Shown piece by piece: positions 55,655 through 64,000 of a stretch of 64,000 bases of DNA. Under the pieces are notes generated by a model that searched no databases, was not told where the DNA came from, and saw only the letters and a program-made list of their open reading frames with translations. Position 1 is the stretch's first letter. Each line of letters begins with the position of its first letter. Source of the stretch: Pseudomonadota bacterium (GTDB lineage Bacteria > Pseudomonadota > Alphaproteobacteria > SHVP01). The position numbers and the translations under genes were made by a program. The stretch is from positions 1 to 64,000 of the forward strand of contig JAQBYN010000016.1 of assembly GCA_027622715.1 (NCBI GenBank). Reading direction: 5' to 3'.

Positions 55655-57577
55655 ATGGTCGCTATCACGCTCCCCGACGGGCGCATCCTGAACTATGACC
55701 GGCCTGTCACTGGCGGTGAAATTGCGCGTGAGATTGGTCCTGGTCTCGCGAAGGCGGCTCTGTGCATCCGTGTCAACGGCGAGCTGTGGGATTTGTCCCG
55801 CGAGATCGACGGCGATGCGTCGATACAGATCATTACCGCCAACGATGAGGCCGAGGCGCTCGACATTCTTCGCCATGACGCGGCGCATGTTCTCGCTGAG
55901 GCAGTAAAGGAGCTTTTTCCGGGAACTCAGGTGACCATCGGCCCGAACATCGAGAACGGTTTTTACTATGACTTCGCGCGCGATGAGCCGTTCACGCCGG
56001 ATGACCTCGATAAGATTGAGGTCCGAATGCACGGGATTGTGGACCGCGACGAGGTGATTGCCCGCGAGGTCTGGGCGCGCGCCGAGGCGATCGCCTATTT
56101 CACGAAAATTGGCGAGGTCTACAAAGCCGAGATCGTAGAGGGGCTGCCGGACGGTGAGCCGATCGGTGTGTACCGTCAGGGAGACTTTTTGGACCTCTGC
56201 CGCGGCCCCCACCTACCGTCGACGGCGAAACTTGGCCATGCCTTCAAACTAATGTCGGTGGCCGGCGCCTATTGGCGGGGCGATTCGCGCAATGCGATGC
56301 TGCAACGAATCTACGGCACGGCCTGGCGGAACGATAAAGAGCTAAAGGCCTATCTCCATCGACTGGAAGAGGCCGAGAAACGGGATCACCGGCGGATCGG
56401 CCGCGAACTGTCGTTGTTCCATCTCCAAGAAGAGGCGGCAGGGAGCGTCTTTTGGCACCCGAATGGCTGGGTCATCTACCGCGAGATCGAGCAGTACATG
56501 CGCCGGCGTCTTGATGCCGAGCACTACCGGGAGATCAGAACCCCCCAGCTGATAGACCGCAAGTTGTGGGAGGCCTCGGGTCACTGGGAGAAGTTCCGCG
56601 ACAACATGTACACCGCCGCTGATGAAGGCGACCGCGTTCTGGCATTGAAGCCGATGAACTGCCCCGGGCACGTACAGATCTTTCGTCAGGGTCTGAAAAG
56701 CTATCGCGATCTGCCGCTACGCCTCGCGGAATTTGGCTCCTGCCATCGTAGCGAGCCCTCGGGTGCGTTGCATGGCTTGATGCGGGTCCGTCAATTCACC
56801 CAAGACGACGCCCACATATTTTGTACCGAGGATCAGATTAACGCCGAAACGGTTGAATTCTGTGCGTTGCTGCAATCGGTGTACCGCGATTTTGGATTTG
56901 AGGACGTGAAGGTTCTGTTTGCCGATCGCCCGCCCGTTCGGGCGGGGACCGATGCGACATGGGACCGGGCGGAAGCAGCGCTTCGCGAGGCGGTGGACAC
57001 GGCGGGCTTGAATTGGTCGCTCAACCCCGGTGAGGGGGCCTTCTATGGGCCAAAGCTCGAGTTTCATCTAACGGACGCGATTGGCCGGTCATGGCAATGT
57101 GGAACGCTCCAGGTAGATTTTGTTCTTCCTGAGCGATTGGATGCGTCTTATGTCGGTGAGGATGGGGCAAAGCATCGACCCGTGATGCTTCATCGCGCAA
57201 TTCTTGGCAGTTTTGAACGGTTCATTGCCATCCTGATCGAGCATCACGCTGGACGAATGCCGCTGTGGCTGGCCCCGGTTCAGGTGGTTGTCGCGACGAT
57301 TACGGAGGCGGCGGATGAGGCAGCCAGAGTTGTTTGCGAACGGCTAAACGCCGCCGGTCTTCGTGCGGACCTTGATCTCCGCAACGAAAAGATCAATTAC
57401 AAGGTGCGTGAGCATTCCCTGGCGAAAATCCCCTACATCTTCGTCTTAGGGGAGCGCGAGGCGGCCGAAACCACGGTATCGGTGCGCAAGTTGGGCGATA
57501 AGCAGCAAGAAGTCCTTGCGCTAGATAGGGCAGTCGATATCCTGCGCGAGGAAGCGACCCCGCCTGATCAAAAGTAG
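55655..57577 (+). CDS. thrS: Threonyl-tRNA synthetase
   Basis: The 640-residue class II synthetase has the N-terminal TGS domain (I-T-L-P-D-G), the editing domain with H-D-A-A-H-V-L, the catalytic core with M-N-C-P-G-H and [15 protein letters not shown] motif 2, and a C-terminal anticodon-binding domain. infC follows 89 bases later, as in the conserved thrS-infC-rpmI-rplT order. Confidence 0.98.
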   Translation: MVAITLPDGRILNYDRPVTGGEIAREIGPGLAKAALCIRVNGELWDLSREIDGDASIQIITANDEAEALDILRHDAAHVLAEAVKELFPGTQVTIGPNIENGFYYDFARDEPFTPDDLDKIEVRMHGIVDRDEVIAREVWARAEAIAYFTKIGEVYKAEIVEGLPDGEPIGVYRQGDFLDLCRGPHLPSTAKLGHAFKLMSVAGAYWRGDSRNAMLQRIYGTAWRNDKELKAYLHRLEEAEKRDHRRIGRELSLFHLQEEAAGSVFWHPNGWVIYREIEQYMRRRLDAEHYREIRTPQLIDRKLWEASGHWEKFRDNMYTAADEGDRVLALKPMNCPGHVQIFRQGLKSYRDLPLRLAEFGSCHRSEPSGALHGLMRVRQFTQDDAHIFCTEDQINAETVEFCALLQSVYRDFGFEDVKVLFADRPPVRAGTDATWDRAEAALREAVDTAGLNWSLNPGEGAFYGPKLEFHLTDAIGRSWQCGTLQVDFVLPERLDASYVGEDGAKHRPVMLHRAILGSFERFIAILIEHHAGRMPLWLAPVQVVVATITEAADEAARVVCERLNAAGLRADLDLRNEKINYKVREHSLAKIPYIFVLGEREAAETTVSVRKLGDKQQEVLALDRAVDILREEATPPDQK

Positions 57578-57666
57578 GGGCAGTTTTCAAGGACAGTTGG
57601 GCGAAACACGGCATTCTGGCCGATCGGTGAGCTGTCTACGTCTGAAGCAACGGAAGGAGTCTACGC

Positions 57667-58209
57667 ATACCTAGGAGACCGCATCACGCGCCGCCGCCTA
57701 CCTCAAAGCAGGGGCCGCGCGTCAACGACGAGATCAATGTTACCTCCGTTAGGCTGGTTATGGCCGATGGCGAGGTAGTTGGCGTTGTTGGAATTGAAGA
57801 GGCCCTCGCCACGGCTCAAGAAGCTGGCCTGGACCTTGTCGAAGTCGCCCCCAATTCAAGTCCGCCCGTCTGCAAGTTACTTGACTACGGAAAGTTCAAG
57901 TATGAGGCGCAGAAGAAGGCAAATGCTGCGCGCAAAAAGCAGAAGGTCATCGAGGTCAAAGAGATCAAGATGCGCCCGGGGATCGACGCTCACGACTACG
58001 ATGTCAAAATGAGGTCGATCGTCCGATTTATCGACGACGGCGACAAAGTCAAGGTGACGCTCCGTTTCCGTGGGCGAGAGATGGCACACCCTGACATTGG
58101 TATGCGCGTCCTAGAGCGTGTCCGCGATGAGGTCGACGAGATGGCCAAAGTAGAGCAATTTCCAAAAATGGAAGGCCGACTGATGACAATGGTCATCGCC
58201 CCAAGATAG
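57667..58209 (+). CDS. infC: Translation initiation factor IF-3 (ATA start)
   Basis: IF-3 keeps subunits apart and checks the start codon. The first ATG in frame (57760) lies inside the N-terminal domain, after the conserved G-P-R-V-N-D-E-I. Reading back, the family's N-terminus R-R-P-H-H-A-P-P-P appears and begins at ATA 57667, with AAGGAG 7 bases upstream. No ATG, GTG or TTG is available. The 180-residue product has the usual length. infC genes often use AUU, AUC or AUA, and IF-3 rejects such starts, giving autoregulation. The C-terminal domain is complete. Confidence 0.94.
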   Translation: MPRRPHHAPPPTSKQGPRVNDEINVTSVRLVMADGEVVGVVGIEEALATAQEAGLDLVEVAPNSSPPVCKLLDYGKFKYEAQKKANAARKKQKVIEVKEIKMRPGIDAHDYDVKMRSIVRFIDDGDKVKVTLRFRGREMAHPDIGMRVLERVRDEVDEMAKVEQFPKMEGRLMTMVIAPR

Positions 58210-58215
58210 TCCGGC

Positions 58216-58839
58216 CTATCCCAATTCGATTGGTTGCTTGTTGAGTTCTCGCCTCGCCTGAGAAATCACGAGATAGGCGCTATGCAGGGCTAAACAGCCC
58301 ATCGCTAGTGCAACAATGACGTCTGGCCAGCCGCTATTGGTCCCAAATACCGCCCCGCCCGCGACAATGACTGCGGCGTTGCCGATGGCATCGTTCCGGG
58401 TGCACAGCCAAACGGATCGCCTATTCGAATCGCCCGATCGGAAGCGAAATAGAATCATCGCGCTGGTGACATTCGCGGCGAGCGCAGCGACGCCGATTCC
58501 GCTCATCAGGGCTGCCGAGGGGATCTGACCGGTTAGGGCATGGTGGATGGAGGCGCCGATCACCCAAAGGCCAAAGGCGGCCATCGTGGCGCCTTTAAGC
58601 AGAGCTGCGGCGGCGCGCCAGCGTAGCGCCGAACCAAGGACCGCCAGACTCAGGGCATAGGTGGCCGCGTCGCCAAAGAAATCGAGCGCGTCGGCCTGAA
58701 GCGCAACCGAGCCGCCGACGAGCCCCCCGGTGATTTCAACGGCAAACATGGACGCGTTGATCGCGAGAACGACCACGAGCGCTTGGCGGTACCGCGTGTC
58801 GTCAACCGGTGCCTCGGGGTGATGGTGGCATCCCGACAT
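58216..58839 (-). CDS. Cation-efflux (CDF-type) transporter, short form
   Basis: The 207-residue membrane protein has a His-rich N-terminus (S-G-C-H-H-H-P-E), about six helices and the paired metal-site motifs A-D-A-L-D-F-F-G-D in helix 2 and N-D-A-I-G-N in helix 5, which match cation-diffusion facilitators; the C-terminal cytoplasmic domain is absent. The ATG directly abuts the arsR stop, so it is translated from the same message. Its metal is not set by sequence (zinc, cobalt or cadmium are usual). It ends 6 bases from infC, facing it. Confidence 0.85.
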   Translation of the reverse strand: MSGCHHHPEAPVDDTRYRQALVVVLAINASMFAVEITGGLVGGSVALQADALDFFGDAATYALSLAVLGSALRWRAAAALLKGATMAAFGLWVIGASIHHALTGQIPSAALMSGIGVAALAANVTSAMILFRFRSGDSNRRSVWLCTRNDAIGNAAVIVAGGAVFGTNSGWPDVIVALAMGCLALHSAYLVISQARRELNKQPIELG

Positions 58840-59142
58840 CTAGTCGCCCGAGTCTTCCATCGATTCAGGCTCGGCCAAATGGTCCATCATGTCGGTGAGA
58901 ACGCGGTCAATGTGATGGTCGGCCAGGGTATAGAGGACGTGCCTGCCGTCGCGCGCCGAGCGCACTATTCGCGTTGCCCGCAAGAGCCTGAGGTGGTGGC
59001 TAACGAGGGAGGGCGACAGCCCGGTGTTTATGGCGATTTCGCCCACTGGGATTGGCCCCTTTCGGCACTCGATGAGGACGCGCAGGCGGCTCGGATCGCC
59101 GAGCAACCGAAAGACTTCAGCGAGCTCATTCAATTGGTCCAT
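58840..59142 (-). CDS. ArsR/SmtB-type metal-responsive repressor
   Basis: The 100-residue winged-helix protein has the family's recognition helix (S-P-S-L-V-S-H-H-L-R-L-L-R) and a wing with R-S-A-R-D-G-R-H-V-L-Y, then D-H-H-I-D in the last helix, a possible alpha-5 metal site. ATG 59140-59142 is the fitting start; longer readings run across its own operator. It is the first gene of an arsR-CDF pair, whose promoter holds an operator-like repeat. Repressor of the pump is the natural inference. Confidence 0.92.
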   Translation of the reverse strand: MDQLNELAEVFRLLGDPSRLRVLIECRKGPIPVGEIAINTGLSPSLVSHHLRLLRATRIVRSARDGRHVLYTLADHHIDRVLTDMMDHLAEPESMEDSGD

Positions 59143-59148
59143 TGAACA

Positions 59149-59177
59149 AATATATAAATAGATATTCATATATTCAA
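59149..59177 (-). promoter_or_regulatory. arsR promoter overlapping an ArsR-type operator
   Basis: On the minus strand TTGAAT (59172-59177), a 17-base spacer and TATATT (59149-59154) form a promoter. The imperfect inverted repeat ATATATAAAT-agat-ATTCATATAT (59150-59173, one mismatch per arm pair) lies within it, as in SmtB/CzrA-type operators. The -10 ends 6 bases before the arsR ATG, so the transcript is nearly or fully leaderless. Confidence 0.7.
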
Positions 59178-59214
59178 TAAAAAGGGACGCCAGACCGAAG
59201 AGACTGTGTCGCCC

Positions 59215-59243
59215 TTGTTTTGCGCCCATCGGGCCGCTATAAC
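59215..59243 (+). promoter_or_regulatory. Sigma-70-type promoter for rpmI-rplT
   Basis: TTGTTT (59215-59220), a 17-base spacer and TATAAC (59238-59243) lie about 75 bases before rpmI, giving a start near 59250. A small hairpin CGCCC/GGGCG (59243-59258) follows at once. Because the arsR-CDF cassette cuts rpmI off from infC, such a promoter is needed. Confidence 0.6.
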
Positions 59244-59317
59244 GCCCGCCTCAGGGCGACCGGGCCATAAGGGCATGCCTATCCGCCGAGAAGCTTCAGT
59301 CCGACGAAAGGAAGCAA

Positions 59318-59515
59318 ATGCCCAAGCTAAAGACCAAGAGTAGTGCCAAGAAGCGCTTCAGCCTTACTGGCACAGGTAAGGTTCGCATGAATCAGGCTGG
59401 CAAACAGCACGGCATGATCAAGCGTACCAATAAGCAACTCCGCGATCAGCGCGGGACATCGATCTTGAGTGCACCGGACGCCAAGATCGTCAAAAAATTT
59501 CTTCCTTACGGCTAG
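59318..59515 (+). CDS. rpmI: 50S ribosomal protein L35
   Basis: The 65-residue basic protein starts [14 protein letters not shown] and ends K-K-F-L-P-Y-G, as all L35 proteins do. GAAAGGA lies just upstream. It starts the rpmI-rplT-pheS-pheT run. Confidence 0.97.
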   Translation: MPKLKTKSSAKKRFSLTGTGKVRMNQAGKQHGMIKRTNKQLRDQRGTSILSAPDAKIVKKFLPYG

Positions 59516-59524
59516 GGCGAAGCA

Positions 59525-59905
59525 ATGGCACGCGTAAAACGGGGCGTTACTACCCACGCCCGTCACCGCAAGGTGATCAAGGCGGCGAAGGGATTTCGCG
59601 GCCGGGGCAAGAATGCATTTCGTGTCGCGATCGAGCGAGTCGAAAAGAGTCTTCAGTATGCGTACCGCGATCGGCGCGTGCGGAAGCGGAATTTTCGCGC
59701 GCTCTGGATCCAGAGAATCAATGCCGCGGCGCGGGAACACGGCCTGACCTACGGTCGATTTATCAACGGTCTCAAGCTCGCAGGCGTCGAGGTCGACCGC
59801 AAGATATTGGCTGACCTCGCCGTGAAGGAGCCTGGGGCTTTTGGCAAACTCGCAGAAGCTGCACAAACTGCCCTCGCTTCCGCTCCGGAAAAGGCTGCGG
59901 CCTAA
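59525..59905 (+). CDS. rplT: 50S ribosomal protein L20
   Basis: The 126-residue protein has the basic N-terminal arm ([14 protein letters not shown]) and the [13 protein letters not shown] motif of L20. It lies 9 bases after rpmI. A stem-loop of GGCCCT-C-TCGA and TCGAAGGGCC (59909-59939) lies between rplT and pheS and could control downstream expression; it has no T-run. Confidence 0.97.
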   Translation: MARVKRGVTTHARHRKVIKAAKGFRGRGKNAFRVAIERVEKSLQYAYRDRRVRKRNFRALWIQRINAAAREHGLTYGRFINGLKLAGVEVDRKILADLAVKEPGAFGKLAEAAQTALASAPEKAAA

Positions 59906-59959
59906 CCCGGCCCTCTCGAAAAGTCATTCTCGAAGGGCCCGACTGGGAACCCTCCAGTG

Positions 59960-61042
59960 ATGACGATGCAAGACCCGACTGAAACAGAAACTGAGTTGCT
60001 GGCTGCCGTGAATGGCGCCGACACGCTGGATGCTCTTGAGCAGGTGCGTATTGGTGCGCTTGGCCGAAAGGGTCGAATCACGGACCTCATGAAGTCACTT
60101 GGCGGCATGTCTCCGGACGAGCGTCGCGCGGCCGGGCCCGCTCTGAATGGCTTGAAGGACCGCATTTCCTCGGCCATCGACGCACGCCGAGAGGCCATGG
60201 AGACGAGCGGTCTTGAAGCTCGGCTCAGGCAGGAGGGCATCGACGTTACTTTGCCGGTGCGACCGGAGACGAACGGTTCGGTTCATCCGGTGAGCCAAGT
60301 AACCGAAGAGCTGGTCGCTATATTCGCCGACATGGGATTCGAACTCGCCGAGGGGCCCGATGTCGAAGATGATTTTCACAACTTCACCGCGCTTAACATG
60401 CCGCCAGAGCACCCGGCCCGGCAGATGCACGATACGTTCTATCTGACACCGGATGAGAGTGGCGCCCAACGGCTCTTGCGAACCCATACGTCGACCGTTC
60501 AAATCCGCACAATGATGTCGCGTCCGCCGCCGCATCGCATCATCGTTCCGGGGCGGACCTATCGCTCAGACTCTGACATGACGCATACACCGATGTTCCA
60601 TCAGGTCGAGGGGTTGGTGATCGACCGTGCAACGCACATGGGCCATCTCAAGGGTTGCTTGATCGAGTTTGCCCGCGCCTTCTTCGACATCGATGACCTC
60701 CCCTACCGTTTTCGACCGAGCTATTTTCCGTTTACCGAGCCCAGTGCCGAAATGGATATCGGTTGTTCGCGCGCCGACGGCGAATTACGGATTGGCGCCG
60801 GCGACGATTGGCTGGAGATTCTTGGCTGCGGCATGGTCAACCCCCGGGTCCTCGAGAATTGCGGCGTGGATTCCTCGGTCTATCAGGGATTTGCGTTTGG
60901 CGTTGGGATCGACCGCATCGCGATGCTCAAATACGGCATTCCCGATCTTCGATCGTTCTTCGAATCTGATCTTCGTTGGCTGCGGCATTATGGGTTCAGT
61001 GCGCTTGACGTACCGACGCTTGCCGGTGGTTTGGCGCGATGA
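59960..61042 (+). CDS. pheS: Phenylalanyl-tRNA synthetase alpha subunit
   Basis: The 360-residue class II subunit has the N-terminal helical arm, then [16 protein letters not shown], the F-H-Q-V-E-G-L motif 2 and G-I-D-R-I-A-M motif 3. The start is uncertain among GTG 59957, ATG 59960 and ATG 59966; none has a strong ribosome site. It overlaps pheT by an ATGA. Confidence 0.97.
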   Translation: MTMQDPTETETELLAAVNGADTLDALEQVRIGALGRKGRITDLMKSLGGMSPDERRAAGPALNGLKDRISSAIDARREAMETSGLEARLRQEGIDVTLPVRPETNGSVHPVSQVTEELVAIFADMGFELAEGPDVEDDFHNFTALNMPPEHPARQMHDTFYLTPDESGAQRLLRTHTSTVQIRTMMSRPPPHRIIVPGRTYRSDSDMTHTPMFHQVEGLVIDRATHMGHLKGCLIEFARAFFDIDDLPYRFRPSYFPFTEPSAEMDIGCSRADGELRIGAGDDWLEILGCGMVNPRVLENCGVDSSVYQGFAFGVGIDRIAMLKYGIPDLRSFFESDLRWLRHYGFSALDVPTLAGGLAR

Positions 61043-63457
61043 AGTTCACGCTGAACTGGCTGAAGGAGCATCTTGAGACGGATGCACCCCTCGCGGCGAT
61101 TGTCGAAAAACTAACGAGCATCGGTCTTGAAGTAGAAGCGGTCATCGATCCGACCAAACAACTTTCGGCGTTCGTCATTGGCGAAGTCGCTGACTGTTCG
61201 CCCCATCCCGATGCGGACAAGTTGAAGGTGTGCCAGGTCAACATTGGGGCACAGACGGTTCAGGTCGTTTGTGGCGCGCCCAACGCGAAGGCCGGGATGA
61301 AGGGCGTTTTCGCGCCCGCAGGTACCGTCGTGCCGGGCACAGGACTCCACCTCAAGAAGGCAAAAATCCGCGGGGTGGAGAGCAACGGTATGCTGTGTTC
61401 CGAACGCGAACTCGGCATCTCCGACGAGCATGACGGAATCATCGAGTTGCCGGCAGACGCAGAAGTGGGCACGACCTACGCGGCATTTGCCGGACTAGAC
61501 GATCCGGTTGTCGAGATTGGTATTACCCCAAATAGACAGGACTGCCTTGGCGTCGCGGGAATTGCACGCGACCTCTCGGCCGCGGGATTGGGGACGGCGA
61601 TCACGCCTCAAGTCGATGCCGCGGCGATATCGCACGCAAGTCCGATCAAGGTCGAATGTCGGTTGGGCGCGCACGGTGATGCCTGTCCTTTGTTCGTCGG
61701 GCGCCACATCCGCAACGTGAAGAACGGCCCGAGCCCGCGGTGGCTTCAAGATCGGTTGCGCGCAATAGGCCTTCGACCGATATCCGCGCTCGTCGATATA
61801 ACCAACTTCATTACGTTTGACCGCGGACGGCCGCTGCACGCTTTCGATGCGGATACGATTGCAGGCAGTATCCACGTGCGCCTGTCCAATGCCGGTGAAA
61901 ACATTCTGGCGCTCGACGGGCGCGCGTACGAACTTGACGATCAGGTTACCGTCATCGCCGATGACGACGGTCCCCTCGCGATGGGTGGGATCATCGGCGG
62001 CGAGTCGTCGGGGTGTACCTTAGAGACCAAGTCCGTCTTCCTTGAGGCCGCTCTATTCGATCCGATCCGCACGGCAATGAGCGGGCGAAAGCACGACATT
62101 ATCAGCGATGCGCGCTACCGCTTCGAGCGCGGGGTCGATCCGGCATTCGTCTCCGCCGGCCGTATACTCGGGCATGGAATTGGCGACCCAGATGGTCCTC
62201 GATCTATGTGGCGGCGAGGCGAGTGAACTCGTGATCGCTGGCGAGGTGCCCGAGTGGCGGCGAAGCATTGCGTTCCGTCCCGCGCGGGTCCACCAACTCG
62301 GCGGTCTTGATGTATCGGAGGACGAGAGTCTTCGCATTCTCCGAGCACTTGGGTTTGGTGCGGCGCCCGAAAGTGGGGGCGTCGCTGTCGCAATACCATC
62401 TTGGCGGCGTGACATCGACGGCGAAGCCGATCTGGTCGAAGAGGTTTTGCGTGTCGTGGGCTACGACAAAGTCCCCATTGTACCTTTGGAGAAGAAGCGG
62501 GCCGTCACGCGGCCGGCGCTGAACATCCAGCAGCGACACCGCCAATCCGCACGGCGCGTCCTGGCAGCGCGCGGGATGAACGAATGTGTGACTTGGTCTT
62601 TCATGCCTCGGCGATTCGCCGAGCGCTTCGGTGGCGGTAAACCCGAATTGACCCTTGTTAACCCCATTAGTGCCGATCTCGATGTTATGCGGCCGAGCAT
62701 CCTACCCAATCTGCTCGCCGCGGCTGGCCGGAACGTGGACCGCGGGTTTGCCGATCTCGGTCTCTTTGAGGTTGGTCCGCAGTACGGCGACAGCGAGCCG
62801 GAGGGCCAGCAGGTTGTCGTGGCCGGGGTGCGGCGCGGAAATGCCGTCCCGCGCAATTGGCACCATGCGGCGCGGGCAGTTGATGCGTTTGATGCGAAGG
62901 CAGACGTGCTGGCTGTCTTGGCGGAAATGAACGTTCCTGTCAGCAAGCTCCTGGTGTTCCCAGAAGCTGCCCCCTGGTACCATCCGGGGCGGTCAGGAAC
63001 ATTGAGACTGGGTCCCAAGACGGTCCTCGCGGCATTTGGCGAAGTTCATCCGAGTGTGCTTGATCTTCTGGATTGCGATGGGCCTTGTGTCGCATTCGAA
63101 ATCAATGTTGGCGCCGTTCCGAAGTCTCGTCGCGAGGGATCTACGAATAGAGGCGCGCTTGACGTGCATGCGTTGCAGACGGTCGAGCGTGATTTTGCGT
63201 TCGTCGTGGCCGAAGCGGTGCCGTCTGGAGAGGTCGTCGCCGCAGCCTTGGGTGCCGACAAGAAACTCGTCCTGGCGGCAACGGTATTTGACGTATTTTC
63301 CGGCGAGTCGCTTGGTCCGGGCGTGAAATCAATCGCCATTCGCGTAACCCTTCAACCGATCGATCATACGTTGACCGAAACCGAGATTGACGCTGTCGCC
63401 GCCCAAATCGTTGGTGCGGTCGAGAAATCGACCGGCGCCACGTTACGGGGTCAATGA
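61039..63457 (+). pseudogene. pheT: Phenylalanyl-tRNA synthetase beta subunit, frame broken by 13 extra bases
   Basis: The first frame (61039-62160) encodes the EMAP/tRNA-binding and B1-B5 domains through R-F-E-R-G-V-D-P-A-F-V-S-A-G. The homology then resumes at M-E-L-A-T-Q-M-V-L in the +1 frame from 62174 to 63457. The 13 bases 62161-62173 have no counterpart in the family alignment I know. Removing them joins 374 and 427 residues into an 801-residue PheT of normal length. pheT is essential and no second copy is in the window, so an assembly or sequencing error is most likely; a true lesion or recoding would need evidence. Sequence on both sides is otherwise intact. Confidence 0.85.
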
Positions 63458-63482
63458 CGAACTTGCCCGGTATAGCGTCGCG

Positions 63483-64000
63483 ATGACAGATCTCGCGCAC
63501 ATCAGAAATTTTGCCATCATCGCGCATATCGATCATGGGAAATCGACTCTGGCAGATCGTTTGATCGAACGATGTGGTGGTGTTGAAGCACGCGATATGA
63601 AAGCGCAGTTGCTCGATTCCATGGACATCGAACGCGAGCGCGGTATCACGATCAAGGCGCAGACCGTCCGACTCCAGTACACCGCGGCGAGCGGCGAAGT
63701 CTATGAGCTAAATCTCATGGACACGCCAGGTCACGTGGATTTTGCATACGAAGTAAGCCGCAGCCTGTCCGCTTGCGAAGGATCGCTTCTCCTGGTTGAT
63801 GCCAGCCAAGGCGTAGAGGCTCAAACGTTGGCAAATGTTTACAAGGCAATCGATGTCAATCACGAAATCATCGTTGTCCTAAACAAAATCGATTTACCCG
63901 CGGCCGAACCCGAGAAGGTTAGGCAACAGATTGAAGATGTCATCGGCCTCGATGCGAGCGAGGCAATCGAGGTGTCCGCGAAGACCGGCGTAGGCATCGA
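63483..64000 (+). CDS. lepA: Elongation factor 4 (LepA), N-terminal part
   Basis: LepA is a ribosome-associated GTPase, also called EF4. The partial protein starts [15 protein letters not shown] and has G1 A-H-I-D-H-G-K-S-T, switch region R-G-I-T-I-K-A, G3 D-T-P-G-H and G4 N-K-I-D. The window ends at about residue 172, so the rest is off the edge. It starts 26 bases after pheT. LepA rather than TypA or EF-G is indicated by the N[16 protein letters not shown] start and the I-K-A-Q-T-V segment. Confidence 0.95.
   Translation, partial: MTDLAHIRNFAIIAHIDHGKSTLADRLIERCGGVEARDMKAQLLDSMDIERERGITIKAQTVRLQYTAASGEVYELNLMDTPGHVDFAYEVSRSLSACEGSLLLVDASQGVEAQTLANVYKAIDVNHEIIVVLNKIDLPAAEPEKVRQQIEDVIGLDASEAIEVSAKTGVGI

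Overview
The window is about 60% GC and reads as a chromosome segment of a free-living alphaproteobacterium, probably Rhodospirillales-like. The lineage markers, all read from translations, are a short HprK with HPr, a mannose-type EIIA and RapZ beside a ChvG/ChvI two-component pair and pckA; AddB/AddA rather than RecBCD; an FYDLN-acid-domain (TIGR02300-like) protein; an Hsp20-DUF1150 pair; gltD placed before gltB; and the kdsD-lptC-lptA-lptB-rpoN-ptsN order. Almost everything is core metabolism and information processing. I see no prophage, CRISPR array, secretion system or recognisable defence island. The only mobile DNA is the cut-off right end of an IS3-family element at the left edge.

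Layout. 1-276: IS3 end. 0.4-6.4 kb (minus strand): chvI, chvG, hprK, rapZ, EIIA, ptsH, ahcY; this links PTS-type phosphosignalling, cell-envelope/acid sensing and the methyl cycle. 6.6-18.1 kb (plus): HugZ-like flavin/heme protein, pckA, then tsaE-amgK-murU-addB-addA (tRNA modification, peptidoglycan sugar recycling, DNA break repair) and trxA with a terminator. 18.2-30.3 kb (minus): a long run aroA-cmk-rpsA-sppA-ihfB-lapA-like-OCD-pyrF-trpF-trpB-trpA-accD-folC. 30.5-35.2 kb: TIGR02300-like protein, an orphan methyltransferase, tRNA-Ala, a cNMP-binding protein, a gamma-carbonic-anhydrase-like protein, speE, hsp20 and DUF1150. 35.2-42.7 kb (minus): M23 peptidase, ptsN, rpoN, the Lpt/Kdo genes, an RNase D and tRNA-Leu. 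42.8-44.6 kb: an NDUFA9-like gene with an internal amber codon, and uppP. 44.7-50.9 kb: gltD-gltB. 50.9-55.6 kb: GST, queG, SDR, an alpha/beta hydrolase and a GT4 glycosyltransferase. 55.6-64 kb: thrS, infC, an opposite-strand CDF/ArsR metal cassette, rpmI-rplT-pheS-pheT and the start of lepA.

The most notable points are local departures from family norms rather than a new multi-gene system. The EIIA-Man has Gln where the phosphorylated His should be. Three genes appear to start with rare AUH codons: infC ATA (strong), an RNase D ATC behind an AGGAGG, and tsaE ATT (weaker). pheT carries 13 extra bases that break its frame, and an NDUFA9-like gene is cut by one TAG. A metal-efflux cassette with its own operator sits inside the usually continuous thrS-infC-rpmI-rplT-pheST cluster. 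ahcY has a perfect 16-bp operator-like palindrome. The rpoN-ptsN gap lacks hpf and instead holds a promoter and a 33-codon ORF. Several of these could be assembly errors, and each entry says how to tell.
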